Source: a virus
IMG/VR virus record: IMGVR_UViG_3300044641_009551
Location: 1-20,126 of that record
Reading direction: 5' to 3' (one strand)
DNA: 20,126 nucleotides
Notes under the pieces: model-generated
Databases searched by the model: none
Told to the model about the DNA's origin: nothing
The model's input: only the letters and a program-made list of their open reading frames with translations
In this document: positions 7,138 through 15,235 of the stretch, piece after piece
How the letters are laid out: each line of letters starts with the position of its first letter
How positions within the stretch are numbered: the stretch's first letter is position 1
Made by a program: the position numbers and the translations under genes

Positions 7138-10100
7138 TTAGCTGCGAATAGCGTTGGCAACGGCGTCTGCTGCTCCCCTGAGCATCTCATCTGCGGTTGG
7201 AGCAGAATTGTTGATGACCTTGGGATTTCTTGTGAAGCTCTTCAAGCTCTCGCTCCCTGGTGACACTGGCACGTCGTACTCCTGCGTCGGACCCGTGTAC
7301 TGGGTGCCGAAGAAGCGCCTGTTTGTGTTGCCCACTGGGTAGGCGGGAGACATCATGAATCCGTCGTGGCCGAGGCCCAGCGGCAGGTCGTGGATGACGC
7401 TCATTCCGAGGGATATCTTGCAGGAGAGAGGAGCACGCGATCCGCGGGTGACCTCCCAGAGGTTGTTCTGATCGAGCCAGGTAAACTTGAGGCTGGTCAG
7501 CATGCCCGCTAGACCCTTGCCTCGGGTCGTCTCGAAGGCGCGAACGAGTGCGTTATTGTCAGAGCTAAAAAAATCATCTGTAGCCTGTATTCCGCCGCGT
7601 GAGAGATTGATCTGTTCAACGACTTGTGTGCCTAGCGCTGCTCCTGTTGGCAAAATTCCGCCAGAGTTGTCAGGATCAAGCATCAGGTCAGCGACTGTTA
7701 CTCTTATAGACTTCCCATTGATCTCGCTATATCGATCATCTACGACGGTAACATCCAGCTGGATAAGAGGGAGCGAGTCCTTTGCGAGCCCTTTCTGCGC
7801 AAATCCGCCCAGCTCAGAAAGTGTCTTGCTAATGACGGCTGTGAAATCTGCAGTGCACTTGATCGGAAACTGTGTCCTTATTGGGCGGAGAGCAAAACCA
7901 TCAACAAGCTGATAGCTGTTGCCCATACTCGGCTTGAGAAGCACGGGCTGGCGCGGCTGCTTTTCAAGATTCTTGAGGTAGCTCCTCGCCTCCAGTGTGT
8001 CAGGGGCAAAGAAATGCTGCGACCTGCTCGCAAGATCCTCGGGAGTGAACCTCGTAAGGCGCTTGTTTTTGTTGTCCTCACTAAGCACAGTCGAGTCATC
8101 TCCGCCCCCAAACAGGCGTGAGAGCCCAAACTTGCTGTAGTTGGAGGAGATCACGTCGCCCACGCGGAGCCTGATGAGGGGCGATGCACCGACGACCTGC
8201 GAGAAGGGGACCTTGAACTGGGGCTTCCAGCCTCCTGCCCTTGGATTTCCAATCACCTCGTCGCCCGGCGTCCACTGGGGATAGGCAAGTGTGACGAGCT
8301 TGTTGATCCGGTACCACATCTCGTCGAAGTCAGACTCGGACGTCGCGACGATGTTGAAGCCGAGGGACACAGAGCGTGTGGTTCCCCTGTATATCTGGAC
8401 CGGGTCAAGCCTGCCGAAGGTCGACTCTCCCGACACCTCGATGTTGTAGTTGTCGTCGAGGGAGTCGAGGAAGGCGTGGAAGCCGATCACCTCGTTCGTC
8501 CGAAGGTCGTGGAAGTAGAAGGGCATGTACTCAGCGTCAAGGTACGCCTCGATGTCCTGCACGACCTTGCTGTCGAGCCTCTTGCCCGCTGTGACCACCG
8601 TGCTGTCGATGATGTTCGTGTTGACAACGGCGCGCTCGTCTGGGACGATGCCCTGCTGGCCCTCAAACACCGTCTTTGGGACAAGCATGGCCGCAGCAGC
8701 AGAGCCGTGCCGCCACGCGAGACGCCCCTTGGATCCCGTGTATATGTCCCTGTAGTTCTCGGGAATGACGCCAAGCGCGGTCTGAGGGCTTGCGCCCTCC
8801 CTGCTCAGTGTCACGCGGTTGGCGGGAATTGTCGATGGAGGTCCCTCCTCGACAGAAATGCCGAAGCTCTCCAGGGAGAGAGAGAATCCTACCGGCGCGT
8901 TGGCAAGGACGTTGTCCCCTATCGCGGCAAGGGCGTTCATGTAGCCCACAAGGCGGGAGCGTCGTATCGTGTCGGCCAACGCCGCCGTGGAGACGATCGC
9001 CTGCGCGACGCTGCTGCCGTCGAAGTCTTTGAACGCCTGCTCCACCTGCGCGTAGGAGCGAAGGATCGATCGTATTATGACGACGTAGTAGCCAGGCGAC
9101 TGTAGGACGGAGCCCGCGAGGCCTGTCAGAGAGCTCGTCCCGCCCCCGCCGGCGCCAAAGAAAGTGAGAACGCCTGCTTTGACGCAGTCCCCGTAAGGGT
9201 TTTTAGTGCTGATCAGGCCGATGATATCCGGCGTCACGCCGACTGACGCCAGCGCCGCCTCCGTGTAGGAGGGAACAGCGTTCCGACCGGAAAAGAAGGG
9301 CCCCCTCGCAGGATTCGCTCGAGCGCCGAGAGGAACAAGGGACAGGATCGTGCCGATGATGGCGGAGGCCGTGCCCAGCTTCGCGATGCCGATTGCGGCC
9401 TGGGAGATCATGGCGGCAGGAAGCGGACCGTTGAAGGGCGTCGCGGGCGAGTTCATGACGCCGTAGGAGAGGCGTCCCTTTGCATCCGACGTGAGGATGT
9501 CGGACGAGCGATCCTGGCTGAGCTTGGATCCGCCGTCTGCGCTCCCCGCCGTGAGAATGTTGGTGTCAACGCGCGAAGAGATGTTGGAGGGGTTCAGCTC
9601 GAAGATCGTGTCTGGGACGAGGACCTGCTTGCTGACCGTGCTGATCCTGTCAACATCGATGCTGGTCTCGGGGGTCCTTCCCGTGTCCACCCTCGCCGCC
9701 TTGAGCATGAGGGAGGTCCCTATGCGCCGCAGCTCGTCGAAGGACGCTGTCTCTCCCGCGCGCTTGAACTCGCCGAGGATCTCGGGTATGCTGATGCCGC
9801 GGGAGTCGATGTCCTCGGGCGTGGTTCCCGGCGGGGCGAACTGCTCGCCCCTCGCGCTCGTGTACCGGTTCTCCACACGCAGGGACGACTCAACAACGGT
9901 GGGAACCCTGTCTCCAGGCGTTGTCTGGGTGTGAGTGCCGCCGCTCTTGTCGACGCCGGTCCCAGCGACACCGGGCAGGAGCTCATTGCCTCCCTTGCCT
10001 CGCGTCTTATCGACGAATCCCCTGTCGCCCGTGAAGCGTGTCAGGCGGCCGCTGTCCGAGTACTCCTGCAGGCCGTCGGCCCTGACGAACACGCGCTCAG

Positions 10101-10380
10101 CGCCCGTGCTCTCAGCGCTCGTCAGCGGGGCGGGATCGCCCTCGGGAGTCGTGAGGACTACCTCCTCGCCGCCCGGCGCGATCGCGTAGTCGTTGCGGTC
10201 GGTCACGTAGGCGAGAAAGTCGCGGAGCAGGGGCCGTATGGGCTGGCCCGTTCCCACATCCGTCCCGAGGTCGTCCTCGCCGGGATCGTAAGCGCGGTTT
10301 GCGCCCGGGTCCGGCGCGAAGGTCAGCTGATCGCCGCCGCCTCGGGACCCGAGAAAGTCCTTGAGCCGCTCTCTAGCCAT
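7138..10380 (-). CDS. Large baseplate/tail structural protein (1080 aa), possibly gp48/gp54-like in part
   Basis: Function not firmly recognised. Residues 1 to about 170 are Gly/Asp/Thr-rich and probably disordered. Residues about 315-350 include a hydrophobic run (AAIGIAKLGTASAIIGTIL) that could be an amphipathic or membrane-seeking helix. Residues about 625-710 contain FHAFLDSLDDNYNIEVSG, RGTTRSVSLGFNIVATSE and MWYRINKLVTLAYPQW: a beta strand, a basic turn, a strand and a helix ending in YPQ. This order recalls T4 gp48/gp54-type tube-initiation proteins, whose cores are related to tail tube protein. The C-terminus is helical. The ATG at 10380 has AAGGAGG upstream and overlaps the previous gene by 8 bases. 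A section at 7555-7930 is poorer in GC than its surroundings. Its position beside LysM and hub-like genes supports a baseplate job. Confidence 0.5.
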   Translation of the reverse strand: MARERLKDFLGSRGGGDQLTFAPDPGANRAYDPGEDDLGTDVGTGQPIRPLLRDFLAYVTDRNDYAIAPGGEEVVLTTPEGDPAPLTSAESTGAERVFVRADGLQEYSDSGRLTRFTGDRGFVDKTRGKGGNELLPGVAGTGVDKSGGTHTQTTPGDRVPTVVESSLRVENRYTSARGEQFAPPGTTPEDIDSRGISIPEILGEFKRAGETASFDELRRIGTSLMLKAARVDTGRTPETSIDVDRISTVSKQVLVPDTIFELNPSNISSRVDTNILTAGSADGGSKLSQDRSSDILTSDAKGRLSYGVMNSPATPFNGPLPAAMISQAAIGIAKLGTASAIIGTILSLVPLGARANPARGPFFSGRNAVPSYTEAALASVGVTPDIIGLISTKNPYGDCVKAGVLTFFGAGGGGTSSLTGLAGSVLQSPGYYVVIIRSILRSYAQVEQAFKDFDGSSVAQAIVSTAALADTIRRSRLVGYMNALAAIGDNVLANAPVGFSLSLESFGISVEEGPPSTIPANRVTLSREGASPQTALGVIPENYRDIYTGSKGRLAWRHGSAAAAMLVPKTVFEGQQGIVPDERAVVNTNIIDSTVVTAGKRLDSKVVQDIEAYLDAEYMPFYFHDLRTNEVIGFHAFLDSLDDNYNIEVSGESTFGRLDPVQIYRGTTRSVSLGFNIVATSESDFDEMWYRINKLVTLAYPQWTPGDEVIGNPRAGGWKPQFKVPFSQVVGASPLIRLRVGDVISSNYSKFGLSRLFGGGDDSTVLSEDNKNKRLTRFTPEDLASRSQHFFAPDTLEARSYLKNLEKQPRQPVLLKPSMGNSYQLVDGFALRPIRTQFPIKCTADFTAVISKTLSELGGFAQKGLAKDSLPLIQLDVTVVDDRYSEINGKSIRVTVADLMLDPDNSGGILPTGAALGTQVVEQINLSRGGIQATDDFFSSDNNALVRAFETTRGKGLAGMLTSLKFTWLDQNNLWEVTRGSRAPLSCKISLGMSVIHDLPLGLGHDGFMMSPAYPVGNTNRRFFGTQYTGPTQEYDVPVSPGSESLKSFTRNPKVINNSAPTADEMLRGAADAVANAIRS

Positions 10381-10582
10381 TCACCCTCCTTGCGATCTCA
10401 CGGAGGAGCATCTCCTTGCCCTCCCTGTCAGCGACCGCGGACTGAATCATGGCGATGACGCCCTCAGTCTCAGCCTCAATGCTCTCAGAGGTCGATCTGA
10501 CGCGCTCCTGCTCCTCCTCGCTGAGGCCCGCGAGGGCGAACTTCTCAAGCAGAGCGTCAAGCTGTTTAGATCTGTCGGTCAT
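10373..10582 (-). CDS. Small helical protein (69 aa), unknown function
   Basis: Not recognised. The product is highly charged (LSEEEQERVRSTSESIEAE), almost certainly alpha-helical, with no cysteine, signal or membrane segment. It is 12 bases behind the tape-measure-like gene, and its stop lies 8 bases inside the 1080-aa gene, so it is certainly in the same transcript. The reading frame is supported by tight spacing on both sides. The Shine-Dalgarno is weak (TGGA). Small helical proteins at this place in tail clusters are often assembly factors, but nothing in the sequence proves that here. Confidence 0.65.
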   Translation of the reverse strand: MTDRSKQLDALLEKFALAGLSEEEQERVRSTSESIEAETEGVIAMIQSAVADREGKEMLLREIARRVNG

Positions 10583-10594
10583 GGCGAGATTCCA

Positions 10595-12661
10595 CTAGGG
10601 GGAGGGTGGGGGCTGCTTCTGCAGAGCGAAGTACCCCGTGGAGGCGAGCTTCGAGGCGAGAGCGTTGGAGTCAAGCGTCACGTTGAGCGTGAGGTTGATC
10701 GGGGAGGATCCCGCCGCAGTGGCTGAGGTGGTCCCGCCCGCCACAGGGGCTGCTGCCGCTGCGGGTGCCACCGCGGGTGCAGTCGCTGTCGCAGCTGCAG
10801 GCTGTGCCCCAGCAGACGCAGCGGCAGGAGTAGATGTCGCCACGGTGGCAGCTGCAGGCGTTGTCGCGGTGCCCACAGGTGCAACAGCTGTCACAGGGGC
10901 AGCAGCAGGCGCGGGGCCCAGGACGGCTGGGCTGGCGGTCGTTCCCCCGGACAACACTCCGCCGGTCGTGCCAGCGGGAGCCGCACCTGTGTTTTGCGCC
11001 TTGCCCATGATCCTGACCAGCTGCTCAGCGGCGGCCTGATCGGACATCATCTTGTCTGCTAGCCGCTGCAGCGCTGCCTGCTTAGTCGCTGAATCTACGC
11101 GCGGATTGAGAACTGTGACGACATCTGGGTAGACCGCTGCGTTCGACTCAAGTCGAGCGAGGAGCTCTGGCGGAATCTGGTAGCCTGTGACCGCCTGGTA
11201 CTGGGCGTCCTGGGGCGCACCTGTGCCGGACTCAAACCGCTCAGTGTAGTCGATCTGGCGCTTGCCCGAGAGCTTTTGACCGCCATGCTCATCTTCGTAG
11301 GACTTCTCAAGCGTCTCGCCGAATGCCCTCGTGGAGGCAGCTGCGACCCGCGCGGTGCCCTCTGCTGCCTTGTATGTCTTATCAAGAGCTGTCTTGACAG
11401 CGTCAGACTTCTCCAGGAAGAGGTTCGCCTTGTCGAAGAACCTGGAGCTGGACGAGGCAAGCTCTGCGAACTGGATGGCGGAGCCCCTCGCCTGCTGGCC
11501 TAGGCGGGCGAGCTGCTGCTGGCCCACCATTTCCTTCATCTCCTCCATGGTCCTGTAGACCTTGGCGATGTCGTTGTCCAGCAGCCTTATGGCGTCAGCG
11601 GGTGCCTTCTGAGCGTCAGCAGCCTTGCTTGCCGCGTCGAGGATGGCGTCAGTGTCGACGCCTGCGCGCTCTGGGTCGAACAGAGAGAACAGGGTCTCGT
11701 CGTCCGCGATGTTGGTGATCTGCTTGAAGGTGCGGATCATCGGAGCAGAGAGCTCTGAGACGTCGACGCCCGCGCCGATCACGCTCTCCCTCAGGTCGTC
11801 GATCGCCTTGAGGACGCCATCTGGGCCCGAGTTCATGTCGACCATCATCTGCATGGCGTCAATGTTCACGCCCAGGGCCTGGGACAGCTGCGCGGACGCG
11901 GAGGCTGCAGAGTCAAAACTGCCGAACGCCCTTCCGATGGAGCTGTTCACCTCCTGGACGGAGACGCCGAGGGACTGGAACTTGACCGCCGCCGCCGTGG
12001 CAGCCTCAATCGACACCTTGCCGAAGGTCTCGATGTTGGTCGTGATGTTTGCGACCTCGGAGGCAACCATCTTGGTGTCCATACCGAACTTGTCTGCTAG
12101 CTGCTTGGAGAATGTCCCAATGTCAGCCAACATCTGGCGCGAGTCCTCTCCTCTCGCCTTGGCGATCTTCATGATCGCAGCAGTCTCCTCGCCCGAGAGG
12201 CCGGACGCCTTCTGGAGAAGCTGAGTGATGATGAGATTCTGGCCCTGCAGGTCGTCCGTGAACTGGATTGCAGAGCCGTGGAAGTTGCCGATGATCTCCT
12301 CGGCGGCGGCGGCGGCCTCATCAGCGCTCTCAAAGACATCAGCCAGGTGAACGCCTGACTCAGACATCTCCAGGAAGCTCTGCCGGAGAGCCTCGACCTG
12401 CTGGTACTGCAGCTTCGTTGCGGACTTGCCGAAGGTCTCCTGCTGGAGAGAGATGTCGCCGTACACGTCGACGACGCGCCTCTCGTACTGCTGCGCCTGC
12501 TTGAGCCCCTCGTCGAATATCGCCTGCGCCGCGTCCACAGCGCCGCCTATGATCTTGATCCCGCCCTTTCCAAGCGACGTCGTGATGTCCTGGAAGAGGC
12601 CTGTCTGGCGCTTCTCCAGCTCCTCAAGCATCCTCTGGACGTCTTTATCGGTAAACGGCAT
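10595..12661 (-). CDS. Tail tape-measure-like protein (688 aa)
   Basis: Probably sets tail length by spanning the tube lumen, and is ejected with the DNA. It is helical over most of residues 1-500, with amphipathic segments such as FADIGTFSKQ-like turns and repeated phage minor-tail style stretches (QNLIITQLLQKASGLSGEE, AVKFQSLGVSVQEVNSSIG, ASASAQLSQALGVNIDAM). Residues about 557-651 are low-complexity Ala/Pro/Thr/Gly. The end returns to ordered sequence (PINLTLNVTLDSNALASKL), a strand pattern often closing tape proteins. It directly follows the gp26-like gene with its frameshift extension, the usual place for a tape measure after its chaperones. Length times about 1.5 angstrom per residue would give a tail near 100 nm if all of it spans the tube. 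AGGA precedes the ATG by eight bases. Another helical structural protein remains possible. Confidence 0.65.
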   Translation of the reverse strand: MPFTDKDVQRMLEELEKRQTGLFQDITTSLGKGGIKIIGGAVDAAQAIFDEGLKQAQQYERRVVDVYGDISLQQETFGKSATKLQYQQVEALRQSFLEMSESGVHLADVFESADEAAAAAEEIIGNFHGSAIQFTDDLQGQNLIITQLLQKASGLSGEETAAIMKIAKARGEDSRQMLADIGTFSKQLADKFGMDTKMVASEVANITTNIETFGKVSIEAATAAAVKFQSLGVSVQEVNSSIGRAFGSFDSAASASAQLSQALGVNIDAMQMMVDMNSGPDGVLKAIDDLRESVIGAGVDVSELSAPMIRTFKQITNIADDETLFSLFDPERAGVDTDAILDAASKAADAQKAPADAIRLLDNDIAKVYRTMEEMKEMVGQQQLARLGQQARGSAIQFAELASSSSRFFDKANLFLEKSDAVKTALDKTYKAAEGTARVAAASTRAFGETLEKSYEDEHGGQKLSGKRQIDYTERFESGTGAPQDAQYQAVTGYQIPPELLARLESNAAVYPDVVTVLNPRVDSATKQAALQRLADKMMSDQAAAEQLVRIMGKAQNTGAAPAGTTGGVLSGGTTASPAVLGPAPAAAPVTAVAPVGTATTPAAATVATSTPAAASAGAQPAAATATAPAVAPAAAAAPVAGGTTSATAAGSSPINLTLNVTLDSNALASKLASTGYFALQKQPPPSP
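10707..10990 (-). repeat. Low-complexity Ala/Pro/Thr-coding tract
   Basis: This stretch of the tape-measure-like gene uses repeated GCA/GCT/GCC, ACA/ACT and CCT/CCC codons in many near-copies of GCAGCAGC and GCTGCAG on either strand. It encodes residues about 557-651, a probably unstructured linker. There is no exact long tandem unit, so it is a compositional repeat. Confidence 0.6.
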
Positions 12662-12698
12662 TGCTCAGTCCTGCATGTACCTATGTGGGCCACGCAGG

Positions 12699-12947
12699 TC
12701 AGAAGCTGCGCGACAGCTTTCCGAGACGACTCTCGAGCGTGCTGGCGGCAGCCTCAGCCTGGCTCTGCGCGGACGCGGACTTCCTCTGGTTCGCCTTTGC
12801 CTCGTCCACCTCACGGATGTACCGCTTGATGAACCAGTTGCGATACATGACGGGCATCTCACGAACCTCCCCGTAGGAGATCGGAATGCGTCGCATCAGG
12901 AAGTAGAAATCTTCGAGAATCCGCTCTCGATCACTCGGCGTCAGGCC
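12699..12947 (-). CDS. Frameshifted extension of the gp26-like gene (gp51/tail-chaperone-like), 82 codons
   Basis: A second frame, +1 relative to the gp26-like gene, is open from 13007 to a stop at 12699. Between its last upstream stop (13010-13008) and an ATG at 12896 there is no ATG, GTG or TTG, and that ATG has no Shine-Dalgarno. Yet the sequence before the ATG looks coding and continuous with it: GLTPSDRERILEDFYFL then MRRIPISYGEVREMP and YRNWFIKRYI. The short acidic/aromatic segment followed by a proline-turn and W-F-x-K-R is the style of T extensions in G/GT tail chaperones and of small gp51-type proteins. Translation from the ATG alone would give 65 aa; frameshifting inside 12963-12946 would give a fusion of about 358 aa. 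Position just before the tape gene supports a chaperone. The frameshift is inferred. Confidence 0.6.
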   Translation of the reverse strand, partial: GLTPSDRERILEDFYFLMRRIPISYGEVREMPVMYRNWFIKRYIREVDEAKANQRKSASAQSQAEAAASTLESRLGKLSRSF

Positions 12948-13776
12948 AAAGAAAGGAGGGACCGATGGGCATGTCGACCCTGCTCGCCTCCCCGCACGAT
13001 GTGCAAGTCATGTCGCACGTCATGTCGATTCCTGGCTCAATCTTCTTGATCCTGTTGCGCAGGGTGCGCGCGTCACGAGCGGGCATGTTCTTGACGAACA
13101 TGCCGATCTTCGTGCGATCGGTCACGTCTCCCACAGACACAATGGACTTCTCGAGGAACGCGGTGACGCCCGACTCAGGGGCGTCCGGAAGGACTGCGCG
13201 CATCTTGGCGTTCTGCGCGTTGATGTCCTCCTGGTCCCTCCCCGTCAGGATCTTGAAGGTGACGCGCTTCTTGGTCACCGGGAGGTCGATCGCGAAGGCG
13301 TTCTCGCCCGGCACCGCGGGCTCCTCCTCGAGTCGCTTGATGCTGAGGGACCCGAGGTCGAATGTGTAGGGACCGCGCTGGCCGCACTTCTCGCAGGTCG
13401 CCTCGACGCGATACTCGCTGCCGTAGCCAGTGATCCTGATGGAGATCATCAGGGCGTTCCTGTCGCCCGCGATCAGCTCGGAGGGATCTCCGCCCTTGTC
13501 GACCATGCAGGACCTGATCAGCTCGTTGATGATCGTCCCCTTCTTCATGAGGGCGCGGGACGTGAGGATGTCCTCCTCACGAGCTGTCATGGCCCTAATC
13601 TCGATCGTCTCCCTTCCATGGAAGAAGCTGCCCTTCGGGTAGACCGCTCCTCGCGATGGGAGAGGAACTGACTCGACAGGAACCTCCCATCCAAAGTCGT
13701 CCCGCATGACATCCCTGCGGGGCATTGCTGGGTGGACTGCTTGCTGCGTGAAGATCTCGTTGTTGTCGCGGCTCAT
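12931..13776 (-). CDS. 26: T4 gp26-like baseplate hub assembly protein with four-cysteine zinc site (281 aa)
   Basis: It resembles the T4 baseplate gp26 family (T4_baseplate). Hallmarks in order: VPLPSRGAVYPKGSFF (37-52), IEIRAMTAREEDILTSRALM (58-77), a conserved helix with LIRSCM, GDRNALMISIRITGYGSEY (104-122), then CEKCG (Cys128, Cys131) and a C-terminal CTSCG (Cys258, Cys261, with Cys254 nearby). The two CxxC pairs look like a zinc ribbon closing the fold. The protein acts in hub assembly in T4 and does not stay in the final particle in all accounts. It is encoded between the J-like gene and the tape-measure-like gene, 25 bases after the former. No Shine-Dalgarno is visible at the ATG. The last codons overlap an extension frame, described separately. 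Confidence 0.8.
   Translation of the reverse strand: MSRDNNEIFTQQAVHPAMPRRDVMRDDFGWEVPVESVPLPSRGAVYPKGSFFHGRETIEIRAMTAREEDILTSRALMKKGTIINELIRSCMVDKGGDPSELIAGDRNALMISIRITGYGSEYRVEATCEKCGQRGPYTFDLGSLSIKRLEEEPAVPGENAFAIDLPVTKKRVTFKILTGRDQEDINAQNAKMRAVLPDAPESGVTAFLEKSIVSVGDVTDRTKIGMFVKNMPARDARTLRNRIKKIEPGIDMTCDMTCTSCGEASRVDMPIGPSFLWPDAE
12946..12963 (-). promoter_or_regulatory. Candidate +1 frameshift window near the end of the gp26-like gene
   Basis: The mRNA reads GGT CCC TCC TTT CTT TGG in the gp26-like frame. CTT-T is the same P-site tetranucleotide used in the bacterial prfB +1 shift (there followed by GA), and here the slow single-codon TGG follows. CCC-T and TTT-C also allow re-pairing after a one-base slip. 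Any of these would join the extension frame. No upstream Shine-Dalgarno stimulator as in prfB is seen. The exact site cannot be fixed by inspection. Confidence 0.4.
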
Positions 13777-13801
13777 GTGCGCAATTGTACAGCGCGTCTG
13801 T

Positions 13802-15208
13802 CTACAGGTCCTCGCCGGACGTCCTGGTTCTCACAACATCAAAAAGTGTGGTGACGGCGTCCTGCAGCTCCTGGAGGTGCTGGTAGACGACGGGCGAATT
13901 GATGGCTGACGCGGTGACTGCGCTGTCAAGCTGCTCGACTGCGTCCATGACCGTCTCCTCCATCTGGTCAATCTCCTCGGGAGACAGGGTCGGCTCCGCC
14001 GGGGGAGAAGGCTCGGGCTCCTCGGATCTGCTGGGTGACCCATACGCGCCCGTGAGGATGCTGTAAACAGCCATGGGATTGTCATCTTCGTCTCCGGCCA
14101 ACAGGGCAGAGAAGTCGAGCTCAGGTTCGGCAGCCTCACGCATTCGAGATGGACCGCTGCGCACATTGCGTGCAATTTCATCGGCAAGCGACCTGACGAT
14201 CTGGACGTAGTCATCGACCTCACGCCTCGCAGCATCGCTCAGGTCGATGCCCCGCAGGACATCGAGAGACGCCTTGACAGCGTTCGCAGCGTCGCGAACG
14301 CTTCGGGCCGAGGCGCCCGCATCGCTTGCGCGCGATGAGGAGCGCTCAATGTAGGGGGTCTCTTCGCTCTCGAGTGAGCGACTCCGCGGCGTCACAATTG
14401 CGCTGACAAGCGACATTGGGAAGAAGTCCTCTTCATACTGGGCCGATCCTGCGTACATGGCAGAGAGGGGCCAGGTGCTCAGCATGAGCATCTTCTCAAT
14501 CTTGCTGAGGATCTGCTGCTCCTCGTCCGGACTTCTTCCCTGCCTCCTCATGACCCTGCGTGCGGCCGCAGCAGCCATGATCTGGGGCCTGCCGCTCTCA
14601 AGCTCCTCCCTGTAAGCGCCGAGGACCTCCATGTCGTCCTCGTTGTTGAAGTCTGGGTCGTCGTGCGCGAAACCCACCTGGAAGGCGCGTGCCAGGGAGG
14701 AGATCGTCGGATACTTCCTTCTGAGGAGCTCAAGATCGTTCTTGTCGGGCTCTGTGCCGAGAACATCGGCAGGAAGAGCGACGGCAGTGCCCCTCTCAGC
14801 TGGGAGAGGCAGCCCCTCGTCGTAGAGCCTGCGCAGATCCGCGCTCAGGAGGATCTTCGCAGCGTCCTGGACCTTGCTGCGCATCACTGCGGCTGAGGCT
14901 GTCGGGTTGACGTTAGGGTTCAGGCCCATCATCAGGTTGTTGTATGCCTGATCTATCTGCTGACGAGACGCCGTCCTGCTGACTCCGAGCACCTCGTAGT
15001 AGTCCTCAGAGGCGCTTCCCACAAGCCTTCTGCCCACCACAGTCGTGTATCTGTCAAGGGAGGATGGGATCGTCCTCCCAGTCCTCTCCTCCAGCTCCAG
15101 AAGCAGCTGGCGCGCGTGGACGGCGAGAGCAAGCTTCCTGGGCGTGACGCTTGGTCTGGACTGTGCCTCGCTCAGGATCCTGCGAACAATGCTGCTGAGT
15201 GAGATCAT
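13802..15208 (-). CDS. J-domain-like protein without HPD, tail cluster (468 aa)
   Basis: Residues about 68-131 resemble a DnaJ J-domain: EDYYEVLGVSRTASRQQI, then a helix with QAYNNLMMG, LNPN in the loop, and AAKILLSADLRRLYDEGLPL. The usual D-Y-Y-x-x-L-G-V opening, the AY helix and the L-x-D-x-x-R-x-x-YD ending are all there, but the HPD tripeptide that stimulates Hsp70 is Asn97-Pro98-Asn99. It therefore probably keeps a J-type fold for binding a partner without activating DnaK. The N-terminal 60 residues are helical. The remainder is charged and helical (residues about 150-350), with a Pro/Glu-rich linker (SEEPEPSPPAEPTLSPEE) and a helical tail. AGAGGAAAGG precedes the ATG. It sits between tail tube and gp26-like gene, so a scaffold or chaperone role is inferred. 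Structural protein is the alternative. Confidence 0.6.
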   Translation of the reverse strand: MISLSSIVRRILSEAQSRPSVTPRKLALAVHARQLLLELEERTGRTIPSSLDRYTTVVGRRLVGSASEDYYEVLGVSRTASRQQIDQAYNNLMMGLNPNVNPTASAAVMRSKVQDAAKILLSADLRRLYDEGLPLPAERGTAVALPADVLGTEPDKNDLELLRRKYPTISSLARAFQVGFAHDDPDFNNEDDMEVLGAYREELESGRPQIMAAAAARRVMRRQGRSPDEEQQILSKIEKMLMLSTWPLSAMYAGSAQYEEDFFPMSLVSAIVTPRSRSLESEETPYIERSSSRASDAGASARSVRDAANAVKASLDVLRGIDLSDAARREVDDYVQIVRSLADEIARNVRSGPSRMREAAEPELDFSALLAGDEDDNPMAVYSILTGAYGSPSRSEEPEPSPPAEPTLSPEEIDQMEETVMDAVEQLDSAVTASAINSPVVYQHLQELQDAVTTLFDVVRTRTSGEDL

Positions 15209-15225
15209 GCCTTTCCTCTGACGAT

Positions 15226-15233
15226 TAACTATC
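15226..15233 (-). promoter_or_regulatory. NATAGWTA octamer (GATAGTTA), candidate late promoter after the terminator
   Basis: GATAGTTA on the minus strand lies right after the terminator's T-run and 17 bases before the J-like gene's ATG. It matches T4's late consensus TATAAATA at five of eight positions. Position after a terminator and before a new gene fits a -10-like element with a leader of about ten bases, keeping the Shine-Dalgarno. Confidence 0.4.
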
Positions 15234-15235
15234 GC

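Noticed and set aside
11625-12224. Plus-strand 199-codon frame opposite the tape-measure-like gene
   Set aside because: Antisense shadow without a ribosome site or recognisable sequence; all convincing genes are on the minus strand.
12665-12862. Minus-strand 65-codon frame overlapping the gp51-like extension
   Set aside because: Arg/Ser-rich with no ribosome site, whereas the alternate frame at 12699-12896 reads as natural protein.
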